Virus record (IMG/VR): IMGVR_UViG_3300010430_006917
Span: 1 to 47,510 of that record
Strand: one strand, 5' to 3'
Length of the DNA: 47,510 nt
DNA from: a virus
Below, in pieces: positions 14,742 through 21,389 of the stretch; the stretch's first letter is position 1, and every line of letters begins with the position of its first letter. Both the position numbers and the translations under genes were made by a program. The notes beneath the pieces were generated by a model. It did not search any database and was not told the DNA's origin. It was given only the letters and a program-made list of their open reading frames with translations.

Positions 14742-15937
14742 ACTTCGAAGCATCTCCCGCCGCGCTGGCCAGGGGCCTCGCTGCGCTCTCCGGCGTGACC
14801 GGCGCCCGGAACACGATCCCGATCCTCTACAACGTCCGCCTGGACGGCCAGACCGCGACGCAGCGGCTGGTGGCCACGGTCACCGACATGGACCTGGAGA
14901 GCACGGTGGAGATCGAGGCCAATGTCAGGGACAGCGGCTCGACGACGGCGTCCTATCGACAGCTCTGCCGGATCGCCGGGAACTTCCGCGAGTCGTCGGC
15001 GATCGAGCTGCGCGATGACGAAGATGCGGGCCGCATGCACGTCTCCGCGGCATTGTCCGGCCTGGACCTCGGCTTGGACGACGGGGCGTTCAAGGCCACC
15101 GTGCGGACGCTGCCGACGGTGGACTTCCCGGCCATGCGAGCGCTCCATGCGACGGTCACCGTCACCGCGACCGCCGGGGAGTGGCTGAAGGTCCTGGAAT
15201 GCCTGCGGCCGTTCATCTCGACGGAGCCGACGCGCTTCTACCTGAACGGCGTCCACCTGGCGATGATGCCCGGCGCGGATGGCCGGTATCGCTGGGAGGC
15301 GGCGGCGACCGATGGCCACATCCTCGGCCGGGTAAGGTTCGGAATCCCCGGTCATGTCCCTTTCGGTGGGGAGGGCTTCATCATTCCGCGCGCTGCCGTC
15401 CTGCACATGATCCAGCGCCTCCGGCTTGTCCCGGCCGGCGACGACGTGACGATGGATATCGGCGATGGCGGGATCTCGGTCAGGTTCCCCGGCCGGGCCT
15501 CCGGCACGATGGTGTCGAAGCTGATCGACGGCACGTTCCCGGACTACAACAGGGTGATCCCCGACCAGACGAACGCCGTGGCCGATATCGACTCCCGGCG
15601 GCTGGGCAAGGTCATCCGCACCGCCGTCGGTGCCTCCGGCGCGAAGACGCCCTCCGCGACGATCAAGCTCGGCCTCTCGACCGTCATGGACTTCATGCTG
15701 AACGGCGACGGCGACGAAACCGAGAAGACGGCGAGCGTTCCGCTGCCGATCTGCTGGGGCGCCGGGAGCCTGGAGATCGGCATGAACCTGAAGCTGCTGA
15801 CCCACGGCCTAGCGATGATGGACGGCGGCGAGGCCAAGATGCAGGTGACCGACGGGGCGAGCCCCGTGCGCTTCGACGCGGTGGCTCCGCCGGACGGGAT
15901 GGAGCGGACGGCCGTCGCCATGCCGATGCGGGTGTGA
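14735..15937 (+). CDS. dnaN-like: DNA polymerase III beta-like sliding clamp 2, 400 aa
   Basis: Clear DnaN pattern: MLNFEASPAALARGLAALSG, NTIPILYNVRLD (host-type 'RNTIPILSNV'), FYLNGVHLAM, ATDGHILGRV, DGTFPDYNRVIP. Start at 14735 with AAGGAG seven bases upstream. It is closer to canonical DnaN than clamp 1. It could serve the phage replisome while clamp 1 serves repair, or the two could compete with the host clamp. Copy 4 of the dispersed motif lies inside. Confidence 0.9.
   Translation: MLNFEASPAALARGLAALSGVTGARNTIPILYNVRLDGQTATQRLVATVTDMDLESTVEIEANVRDSGSTTASYRQLCRIAGNFRESSAIELRDDEDAGRMHVSAALSGLDLGLDDGAFKATVRTLPTVDFPAMRALHATVTVTATAGEWLKVLECLRPFISTEPTRFYLNGVHLAMMPGADGRYRWEAAATDGHILGRVRFGIPGHVPFGGEGFIIPRAAVLHMIQRLRLVPAGDDVTMDIGDGGISVRFPGRASGTMVSKLIDGTFPDYNRVIPDQTNAVADIDSRRLGKVIRTAVGASGAKTPSATIKLGLSTVMDFMLNGDGDETEKTASVPLPICWGAGSLEIGMNLKLLTHGLAMMDGGEAKMQVTDGASPVRFDAVAPPDGMERTAVAMPMRV
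15595..15614 (+). repeat. dispersed motif copy 4, CCGGCGGCTGGGCAAGGTCA
   Basis: The first 18 bases are identical to copy 1. Here the motif is read in a different frame (Ser-Arg-Arg-Leu-Gly-Lys-Val), so the similarity to copies 1-3 cannot be explained by shared protein sequence. Confidence 0.6.
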
Positions 15938-15947
15938 GGGCCGGACG

Positions 15948-16376
15948 ATGCCGAAAGCGGACTTCTGGGAATGGCGCGACCCGATCCTGACGCGGATGTG
16001 GCTTGCCGGCGATCGCACCAGGGACATCTGCGCCGTGCTGGGCGTGCAGGCGGATTCGATCAGCCAGCGGCGCCGTAAGCTCGGGCTGCCACCACGGAAA
16101 CCTGGCAACAAATGGGGGCGGGTTCCCGAGGCCGACTTGCCGCCGTTGCCCGACGGCCTCGTGATCCCGAAGCCCGACGACGGGTTCGGCCTCGGCCTCG
16201 AGCGCCAGCTGGTCGACGAGACGGATAAGGCCGATGACCTGTTCGCCGCCGCCCTGAAGCGGTCGAAGGCTCGTGAAGGCTTCGCGGACGGCGAGGTGCG
16301 GACCGCCGCCCTCGGCCGGATCGGCCGGGCGACGACGCATGTCGGCGGCGCATCGTCGATCGTGGAGGCGGCATGA
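15948..16376 (+). CDS. HTH protein, 142 aa
   Basis: The N-terminus (WRDPILTRMWLAGDRTRDIC, then VLGVQADSISQRRRKLGLPP) forms a GcrA-like or sigma-factor-like HTH ending in a basic turn. The rest is acidic and probably disordered until a helical C-terminus. It lies just before the DnaA-domain gene, with ATGA overlap. Likely a DNA-binding regulator of replication or late genes; no family name assigned. Confidence 0.6.
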   Translation: MPKADFWEWRDPILTRMWLAGDRTRDICAVLGVQADSISQRRRKLGLPPRKPGNKWGRVPEADLPPLPDGLVIPKPDDGFGLGLERQLVDETDKADDLFAAALKRSKAREGFADGEVRTAALGRIGRATTHVGGASSIVEAA

Positions 16377-16735
16377 GCGCGCCGACCATGGCCGAGATCA
16401 CGAAGGCGGTAGCGGCCGAGTTCGGGGTGGCTCCGGCCACCCTGCGCAGCCGGCGCGCCACCATGCGCCACGCACTGCCGCGGATGGTGGCGATGTGCCT
16501 GTCGTGCGAGGTCGCGCATCTCGCCACGACCGAGGTCGGCCGGTTCTTCGAGCGCGACCACACGACCGTCCTGCACGCCACCCGTCGGGTGGCGTTCCTG
16601 ATGGCCCGCGATGCAGAGCTATGCGACCGCATAGGGGCGATCTGCAGTCAGCTCATGAAGCGCCCGGCGACGATGATCGTGGCCAGCTACGTGGCGCCGG
16701 TGACGATCGAAGCAACCTTCGCAAGGTGGGGATAA
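16373..16735 (+). CDS. stand-alone DnaA domain IV-like protein, 120 aa
   Basis: Residues 7-75 match the DnaA C-terminal DNA-binding domain: EITKAVAAEFGV, LRSRRATMRHALPRMVAMCL and the signature RDHTTVLHATRRV (61-73; DnaA has 'RDHTTVLHAxRKI'). The AAA+ domain is absent. Such a protein could bind DnaA boxes and either recruit the host replisome to the phage origin or block host initiation. It directly precedes the gene that contains the iterons. Confidence 0.85.
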   Translation: MSAPTMAEITKAVAAEFGVAPATLRSRRATMRHALPRMVAMCLSCEVAHLATTEVGRFFERDHTTVLHATRRVAFLMARDAELCDRIGAICSQLMKRPATMIVASYVAPVTIEATFARWG

Positions 16736-16739
16736 GCGC

Positions 16740-16784
16740 ATGCCGCTGACGGCGGACATGATCGACGCGAGGGCTTGGCGATGA
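16740..16784 (+). CDS. possible 14-residue upstream peptide
   Basis: ATG at 16740 follows a GGTGGGGAT stretch and encodes MPLTADMIDARAWR, with its stop overlapping the next ATG (16781-16784). It may only couple translation of the replication gene. Confidence 0.25.
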   Translation: MPLTADMIDARAWR

Positions 16785-17575
16785 GCATTGCCGCGCTGGT
16801 TCGCAGACTCTCGGACGCCGGCGCCACGCCGGAGGTGATCGCCATCGCCGTGGAGGCGCTCGAAGAGGCGCAGGCGAAGGACGCCGAGCGCCGCGCCAAG
16901 GAGGCCGCCCGGAAGAGGCGCTCACGGTCATCGTCCGCGGAATGTCCGCGGACAGTCACGGGACAATCCGAGGACAGTCACGGGACAATCCACGGACAGT
17001 CACGGGACGCGTCCGCGGACCCCTCCCACCCCCCTGGTTCCCCCCGCCCTTCCCCTGCACCCCATCCCACCCCCCTTAATCCCCCCGCCCACCCTGACGA
17101 CGACGACTGCGCGCGCGAGCTGGCAGGGAAGGTTTGCGAGATCGTCGGCCTCGGGACGGAGCGGCCGGGCTTGTGGTCCGGCGTCGAGGAGATGGCCAGG
17201 CGGTGGTTGGCGGCCGGCTGCACCGAGGCCGACGTCATCGCCGGCGTCACCACGGCGACGGCGAAGCGGAAGGGCAGCGGGACCTGGCCGCCGGCCAGCC
17301 CGAGCTACTTCGACCAGCCGATCGCCGACGCCGAGGTCGCGCGGCTGCGGCCGATGCCGGCGGGCAGGTCGAGCAACGGACGCCATCACGGGACCGTCTG
17401 CCTCGTTGCGCCGAGTTCGGCCGAGTACGAGGGCGGGGACGAGCGTCTGGCCAGGATGTGGAAGGCGGGCATGCGGGACATGCCGGCGTTCCGAAACAAG
17501 GTGATCGTCGCGCGCCTGGTGCGCAAGAAGCTGATTGCAGTCGATCAGCCGGAACTCAAGGTGGTGTCGTCATGA
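16781..17575 (+). CDS. putative replication (origin-binding) protein, 264 aa
   Basis: The N-terminal helical segment (SIAALVRRLSDAGATPEVIA, to about residue 50) ends in RRSRS. A linker of about 60 residues, Ser/Pro-rich, contains the 22-bp repeats and a proline run. The C-terminal domain (about 110-264: LWSGVEEMARRWLAAGCTEA, YFDQPIADAE, RLVRKKLIAVD) resembles conserved phage replication and replisome-organiser proteins of alphaproteobacteria. The order DnaA-IV then this gene, with iterons in the coding sequence, parallels lambda O. Function is inferred from context. Confidence 0.6.
   Translation: MSIAALVRRLSDAGATPEVIAIAVEALEEAQAKDAERRAKEAARKRRSRSSSAECPRTVTGQSEDSHGTIHGQSRDASADPSHPPGSPRPSPAPHPTPLNPPAHPDDDDCARELAGKVCEIVGLGTERPGLWSGVEEMARRWLAAGCTEADVIAGVTTATAKRKGSGTWPPASPSYFDQPIADAEVARLRPMPAGRSSNGRHHGTVCLVAPSSAEYEGGDERLARMWKAGMRDMPAFRNKVIVARLVRKKLIAVDQPELKVVSS
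16950..17015 (+). repeat. three 22-bp iterons within the replication gene (putative origin)
   Basis: Units start at 16950, 16972 and 16994, with core GGACAGTCACGGGACAATCC; the third has gcgtcc at its end. A 22-bp period is not a multiple of three, so the unit is read in successive frames and the conservation acts on DNA, not protein. Palindromic TCCGCGGA flanks the array at 16934, 16945 and 17012. Candidate phage replication origin. Confidence 0.7.
17018..17100 (-). other. G-rich (reverse-strand) tract, quadruplex-prone
   Basis: The plus strand is a run of C-tracts (ccctcccacccccc, ccccccgccc, ccccatcccacccccc, ccccccgccc) broken once by ttaat. The reverse strand therefore has at least eight G-runs of three to six within about 80 bp. 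It adjoins the iterons, as unwinding or structural elements do at some origins. Confidence 0.6.
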
Positions 17576-18414
17576 CCGAAGACCTCGGCCTGCGCGGCGT
17601 ACGGCCGGACCCGGAGCTTTCGGCCGGCCGGGAACCGGACGCGTCATGTCCTGATTGTCCCAGCTGCGGGCACTTCTCGACCCGACTGCCGCGGGGCAGG
17701 TTCTGGTGCGCGAACTTTCGATGCGATGCGGTGTTCACCGCAGGCGGCCCGACCGGCCTGACGATCGTTGGCCGGGTCGCCCGGTCCGGAGGCCTGCCGG
17801 TGACGATCCTGCCGACCGCACGCGCGAGGGATCTCGGACCGCGGCTGGGCGACGGGCTCGGCGAAGAGGTGCCGATCTCGACAACCGAGATGACGTGGTA
17901 CGCGCTGCGGTGCGAGATCGGCCGGGAGGCGGAGGTCAAGGACGACCTGGGGCTGATGCGGCTGGCTGCCTACGTGCCGCTGATGTCGTTCTGGATCCGG
18001 GCGAAGCGCACCCGGAAGCACCAGCCCGAGCAGCCTTACCGCGAGATCGAGCGCCCGATCTTCCCCGGCTACGTCCTCATGGGCGCCTGGCGCGGGTATG
18101 CCGTCGACTGGATCGCGGTGCGGGGCATCGACCACGCGCACGGCCCCGTGCTGACGACCGACGACGCGCCGTCCGTGCTGCCAGGAGCGGAGATCCGGTC
18201 GCTGATCCTGCGGGAGGCGCAGGGCGAGTTCCGTGGCCCGCTGCCCAAGGCCATGCGGAAGCGGAGCGCTGCGGCCGATGTGAAGCCGGGGGACGAGGTC
18301 GAGATCGAGGGCACCGACTATGTCGACCGGATTGCCGGGATCGACGGGATCCGGGCGGTGCTGGCGAACAGCGGGGTCAGGGTGCACCTGTCGAGCTTGC
18401 GGAAGGTGGGGTAG
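17572..18414 (+). CDS. NusG-like transcription factor with N-terminal zinc ribbon, 280 aa
   Basis: From residue 107 (MTWYALRCEIGREAEVKDDL, IERPIFPGYVLMGAW, VRGIDHAHGPVL) the protein has a NusG N-terminal (NGN) domain. Residues about 235-275 (VKPGDEVEIEGT, IRAVLANSGVRVHLSSLRKV) are KOW-like. The first ~60 residues add CPDCPSCG...FWCANFRC (Cys26, 29, 32, 46, 51), a zinc ribbon not found in ordinary NusG. By analogy to NusG and RfaH, it should bind RNA polymerase and promote elongation or antitermination. It is the last gene of the replication operon, a good place for a late-gene antiterminator. Confidence 0.8.
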   Translation: MTEDLGLRGVRPDPELSAGREPDASCPDCPSCGHFSTRLPRGRFWCANFRCDAVFTAGGPTGLTIVGRVARSGGLPVTILPTARARDLGPRLGDGLGEEVPISTTEMTWYALRCEIGREAEVKDDLGLMRLAAYVPLMSFWIRAKRTRKHQPEQPYREIERPIFPGYVLMGAWRGYAVDWIAVRGIDHAHGPVLTTDDAPSVLPGAEIRSLILREAQGEFRGPLPKAMRKRSAAADVKPGDEVEIEGTDYVDRIAGIDGIRAVLANSGVRVHLSSLRKVG

Positions 18415-18415
18415 G

Positions 18416-19105
18416 ATGGCGGCCATGAAAACTGACCGAAAGCTTCACGAGAGCGATACTGTTCGCCTCGACGAAATCGTGATGATTGCCGACGCCGTGT
18501 TCGGCCTCGATCACGAGTCAGGATCCTTCGCGGCCATTGAATTCCGTGACGGTATGCGGGTCGAGGTTACCGAGGATTTGACGGTGCGGCGGAGCCGTCC
18601 GACGACATCAGATCCGTCGGACGGGAAGCGGGTGGTGATCGAGGGCAAGGCGGATCCCGCCCTCGACGGGCAATTCGCCGGCCTCATAGAGGAAGCCCGC
18701 GTTCTCGGGCTCGGTGTGCCGGAACTCGAGGCGGCGCTTCTGGCGCGGGCAGAGAGGGTGGAGGCGCAATTAGCTGCGTTGCGCATAGCAGCGGTTGCCG
18801 CACAGGACTTGCGGTTATACGGGACCGCAGATCAGGTGCCGAGGCACTACGTGACAATGGCGCTCGACGCCTTGGCGAATGCGACACCGCCGGAGGGCGA
18901 GAGCATGTTGCGGTATAGCGACGACCTGTCCGGCGCGTCGTGGCCGAAGGGCGAGACGACGATCGGCGAGGATTCCGCCGGTGTCGCAGTCGTCGGTCGG
19001 ACAGCTCGGCGGATGACCATCCAGACCGGCCCCGCTGCTCCTGACGTCGCGCCGGACGAGATCGTGCTGAACGGCCGACGGTACATGTCGGCCAAGGAGA
19101 AGTGA
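18416..19105 (+). CDS. hypothetical protein, 229 aa
   Basis: The start could be 18416 or 18425 (both ATG); an AAGG box at about 18403 fits the first. The N-terminal part (MKTDRKLHESDTVRLDEIVM...FRDGMRVEVTEDLTV) looks like a small beta domain; the middle (LIEEARVLGLGVPELEAALL) is a helical segment likely to form a coiled coil. No family recognised. It opens the accessory cassette after the NusG-like gene. Confidence 0.6.
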   Translation: MAAMKTDRKLHESDTVRLDEIVMIADAVFGLDHESGSFAAIEFRDGMRVEVTEDLTVRRSRPTTSDPSDGKRVVIEGKADPALDGQFAGLIEEARVLGLGVPELEAALLARAERVEAQLAALRIAAVAAQDLRLYGTADQVPRHYVTMALDALANATPPEGESMLRYSDDLSGASWPKGETTIGEDSAGVAVVGRTARRMTIQTGPAAPDVAPDEIVLNGRRYMSAKEK

Positions 19106-19233
19106 TGGCTGAGGTTCTGACCGCGATTCAGTGGGTGGCCGCGGTCGTCACGTTCGTGGCTGGCATCGGTGTTGCCTGGAACTGCGTCAACATCTGGCGT
19201 CAGTGCAGCCGGATCGACAGAGCGCGCGGATGA
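19105..19233 (+). CDS. single-pass membrane peptide, 42 aa
   Basis: ATG in TGATG overlap with the previous stop and ATGA overlap with the next gene. The product MAEVLTAIQWVAAVVTFVAG continues IGVAWNCVNIW before a basic tail (RQCSRIDRARG). There is one transmembrane helix at about residues 8-31, positive-inside. Too short for most gene finders. Possibly part of an envelope module with the two Tat-signal proteins that follow. Confidence 0.65.
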   Translation: MAEVLTAIQWVAAVVTFVAGIGVAWNCVNIWRQCSRIDRARG

Positions 19234-19553
19234 ACCGCCGCCAGTTTCTCATCAGCGCCGGAGCGACCACCGCAAGCGGGGCGTTCCTGGTCGGACCGGC
19301 CGAACTGATCATGGGTGAGGCCTGGTTGGCATCGCCGGCGGAGATGCTGGACTTGGCGCGGCGGGAGTTCGAGGATGCCATGTCGCGGGCGCTGACCGGA
19401 GACACCGACGGCATCGAGAGGGTCGGCCCCTTGAGCATCCGGTACACGAACCTCGCGTACCCGTTCTACGGGTCGTCGGAAGACTACGCGCGGATCTTGA
19501 CGCAGGTGCAGAACACCATCAGTGCCATGGCCGACATGCTGCCGGAGGCATGA
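19230..19553 (+). CDS. small protein with Tat-like signal, 107 aa
   Basis: The N-terminus MNRRQFLISAGATTASGAFL contains a twin-arginine motif (NRRQFLI) followed by a hydrophobic stretch, so Tat export is likely. The mature part (LARREFEDAMSRALTGDTDG, SSEDYARILTQVQNTISAMA) is helical. No family recognised. Its stop overlaps the next gene, which has the same type of signal. Confidence 0.65.
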   Translation: MNRRQFLISAGATTASGAFLVGPAELIMGEAWLASPAEMLDLARREFEDAMSRALTGDTDGIERVGPLSIRYTNLAYPFYGSSEDYARILTQVQNTISAMADMLPEA

Positions 19554-20038
19554 ACATGCATCGTCGCCAGTTCCTCCTCGGGTCGACAGCGCTGGTAGCG
19601 GCGCCGGTGATGCCGCACGTTCCGCAACCATGGGCGACAGGTGGCGTGTTGTCGTCCGGTGGCATCAGGACCATCGGCGAGCACGCTCCGGTTCACAGCG
19701 TCCCGTTCCCCGGTGCCTCCGAGCCCTGGCTGGTCGCCTCCAACCGGTTGTTCCTCGACCTGAAGAACAGTTTGGCCGAGGCGTGCGAAGCCTTCGACAT
19801 CCAGACGGAGGCGGCGGCGGCGTTGCGAGTCACCCGAGCCTACATGGTCGAGTCCATGCGGGGCGGCCGGGAAGTCGCCGAGTTGGCGATGCGCGATCTG
19901 CTTGCCGACGCGGAGGAGAACGGCCGCCGCCGGAGCCCGGACTTCGCCGCTCTCCGATCCGACGCGGAGGCACTCGGACTATCGGCAGAACAGATCGACA
20001 TCGGGCAGCCGCCCACCACGCGTTGGTTGACCCGGTAG
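19550..20038 (+). CDS. second protein with Tat-like signal, 162 aa
   Basis: The N-terminus MNMHRRQFLLGSTALVAAPV again has the RRQFLLG twin-arginine motif. The mature region contains LFLDLKNSLAEACEAFDIQT and a helical ELAMRDLLADAEENGRRRS. The shared signal type and the adjacency suggest a duplicated pair, although the mature parts do not align by eye. Exported phage proteins expressed before the virion genes may modify the envelope. Function unknown. Confidence 0.65.
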   Translation: MNMHRRQFLLGSTALVAAPVMPHVPQPWATGGVLSSGGIRTIGEHAPVHSVPFPGASEPWLVASNRLFLDLKNSLAEACEAFDIQTEAAAALRVTRAYMVESMRGGREVAELAMRDLLADAEENGRRRSPDFAALRSDAEALGLSAEQIDIGQPPTTRWLTR

Positions 20039-20083
20039 CCGAAACGCTGCATATTCCAGGCTGACTACGCTCCGTCCGTGATG

Positions 20084-20106
20084 GGGATGCTCGCATCCTG
20101 CCCGGG
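20084..20106. other. short hairpin in the 20039-20199 gap
   Basis: GGATG-CTCG-CATCC forms a perfect 5-bp stem with a tetraloop. There is no U-tract. The rest of this gap, up to the tRNA-like element, contains nothing I can identify. Confidence 0.3.
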
Positions 20107-20199
20107 AGCACCCAGGCACCGCCTCCAGGCCCTCGACGGCCATCGGTGGCGCCGGGTGCGGAAGCGTGGTGATCAGGACATCGAGATCGATACCAAATC

Positions 20200-20273
20200 G
20201 CGGTCTTGGCCGAGAGGCTAGGCGCCGGGCTTCCATCCCGGTCACGTCGATTCGATTCCGTCAGGCCACTCCA
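20200..20273 (+). tRNA. tRNA-Gly(UCC), degenerate or unusual
   Basis: The cloverleaf can be built by hand. Acceptor GCGGTCT (20200-20206) against AGGCCAC (20263-20269), with one C-A mismatch and one wobble. T8-G9, then the D-arm GCCG...GGC with GG in the loop. A perfect anticodon stem CCGGG/CCCGG (20225-20229, 20237-20241) with loop CTTCCAT (U33, anticodon UCC). Variable region of 4 nt. T-loop TTCGATT (20251-20257), with stem GTCGA/CCGTC mismatched at two pairs. Discriminator T plus encoded CCA (20270-20273). The conserved loops and encoded CCA argue for a real tRNA; three stem mismatches suggest decay or an unusual function. Confidence 0.6.
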
Positions 20274-20287
20274 ATCCCGAGGAAATC

Positions 20288-20596
20288 ATGAAAACCCTGG
20301 AGACCTACCTGGTCGACGCCGAGCACAAGGGCGTCATCGACCACCGACTGCGTATCCAGCGTGGGCGCGTCGGCGAGGTCCGGTTTTATATCCATCCGGA
20401 TGGCGTCGATGGTGACACCCTGGACTTCGAGGTGCAGGGCAACGGGCTGTTCCCGGTGCTGATGCCGATCGATGGTGTTGCCGTCGACCTGATCGAGGGA
20501 CCGGCGCTGGCCACCAAGGCGGACGTGGAGGGAGTCAAGATCCAGGTTGCCGAACTCGGCAACTATCTTACGCGTACCCTGCCAGATGGCCGATAG
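20288..20596 (+). CDS. hypothetical protein, 102 aa
   Basis: MKTLETYLVDAEHKGVIDHR... with GAGG six bases before the ATG. The middle (VRFYIHPDGVDGDTLDFEVQ, GNGLFPVLMPIDGVAVDLIE) is mostly beta. No family recognised. It lies between the tRNA and the methyltransferase and overlaps the latter by 11 bp. Confidence 0.6.
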   Translation: MKTLETYLVDAEHKGVIDHRLRIQRGRVGEVRFYIHPDGVDGDTLDFEVQGNGLFPVLMPIDGVAVDLIEGPALATKADVEGVKIQVAELGNYLTRTLPDGR

Positions 20597-21389
20597 GGCT
20601 GATGTGCCGACGTGGCGTCCCGGCGACGGCCCCGAGGCGCACCGTTCCAGCCTCGACTATTCGCCCGAGGCAATCGCGCAATTTCGTTCGCACCGAATAT
20701 CGGCGGGCCACCAGAAGTGGCCTGACCAGACGGCGGCATTCGATGGCGACTGGTACGCCCGGCCGACTGCCGCAATCGCCATACCTGCGCTGCGCACCAT
20801 GCGCGACCGGTTCCGGGCGATGGTGTCGGATGTCGGCCTGTTCGACAGGCTGATTGAAGACGACGGCCGCTGCGGCGGCGCCGACTGGCGCCTCGACGGG
20901 GTGCGCGTCACCTCGACCTCGATCTGGTCAGCGTACTACGCATGCCGGATCCTCGAGCTGGCCCCGCATGCTCGCTCGGTCGTCGACATCGGAGGCGGCT
21001 ACGGCCACCTCGCCCATGTGCTCGCCGAGTTCTACGCGAGCGTGACTCTGGTCGATCTTCCCGAAGTGCTCCGCCTCGCCGAGGCGTTCACGGACCGGGT
21101 GACACTGGCGCACCCATCCGGCCAGTGGGGCGGCGACCTCATCGTCAACACCATGTCGATGCAGCACATGACGCCGGCCAATCTCGCCTACTACGGCGCC
21201 CGAATCGCAGCATGCCGGCCCGCCGGGTTGTACCTGGTGAACCGCACGGTCAAGCGAGACCCCACCGATACGCCGCTCGATGCCTATCCGTTCCTCACCG
21301 ACTTCGCAGAGCAGTCCCGGCGCGCGATCGGACCGAGCCACGCGGAAGTGTTCGCCACCTGGAGGCGCAGCGATGCCCATGCAGCCTGA
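20586..21389 (+). CDS. putative sugar O-methyltransferase, class I SAM fold, 267 aa
   Basis: The SAM-binding motif I is VVDIGGGYGHL (residues 132-142), followed by VTLVDLPEVLRLAE (motif II) and DLIVNTMSMQHM (motif IV region). The layout resembles the 'putative sugar O-methyltransferase' family found in glycan clusters. It is neither a DNA nor an rRNA enzyme by its motifs. It lies just before the packaging genes. With other sugar-related genes in the capsid module, it may decorate virion or host glycans; this is inference. Confidence 0.7.
   Translation: MADRADVPTWRPGDGPEAHRSSLDYSPEAIAQFRSHRISAGHQKWPDQTAAFDGDWYARPTAAIAIPALRTMRDRFRAMVSDVGLFDRLIEDDGRCGGADWRLDGVRVTSTSIWSAYYACRILELAPHARSVVDIGGGYGHLAHVLAEFYASVTLVDLPEVLRLAEAFTDRVTLAHPSGQWGGDLIVNTMSMQHMTPANLAYYGARIAACRPAGLYLVNRTVKRDPTDTPLDAYPFLTDFAEQSRRAIGPSHAEVFATWRRSDAHAA

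Noticed and set aside
17890-18414. Separate NusG gene starting at Met107
   Set aside because: The ATG has no suitably spaced ribosome site and the frame is continuous with the zinc-ribbon part, so I keep one gene.
20039-20199. Search for a second tRNA upstream of tRNA-Gly
   Set aside because: One small hairpin is visible, but no anticodon arm with T33 and no T-loop.
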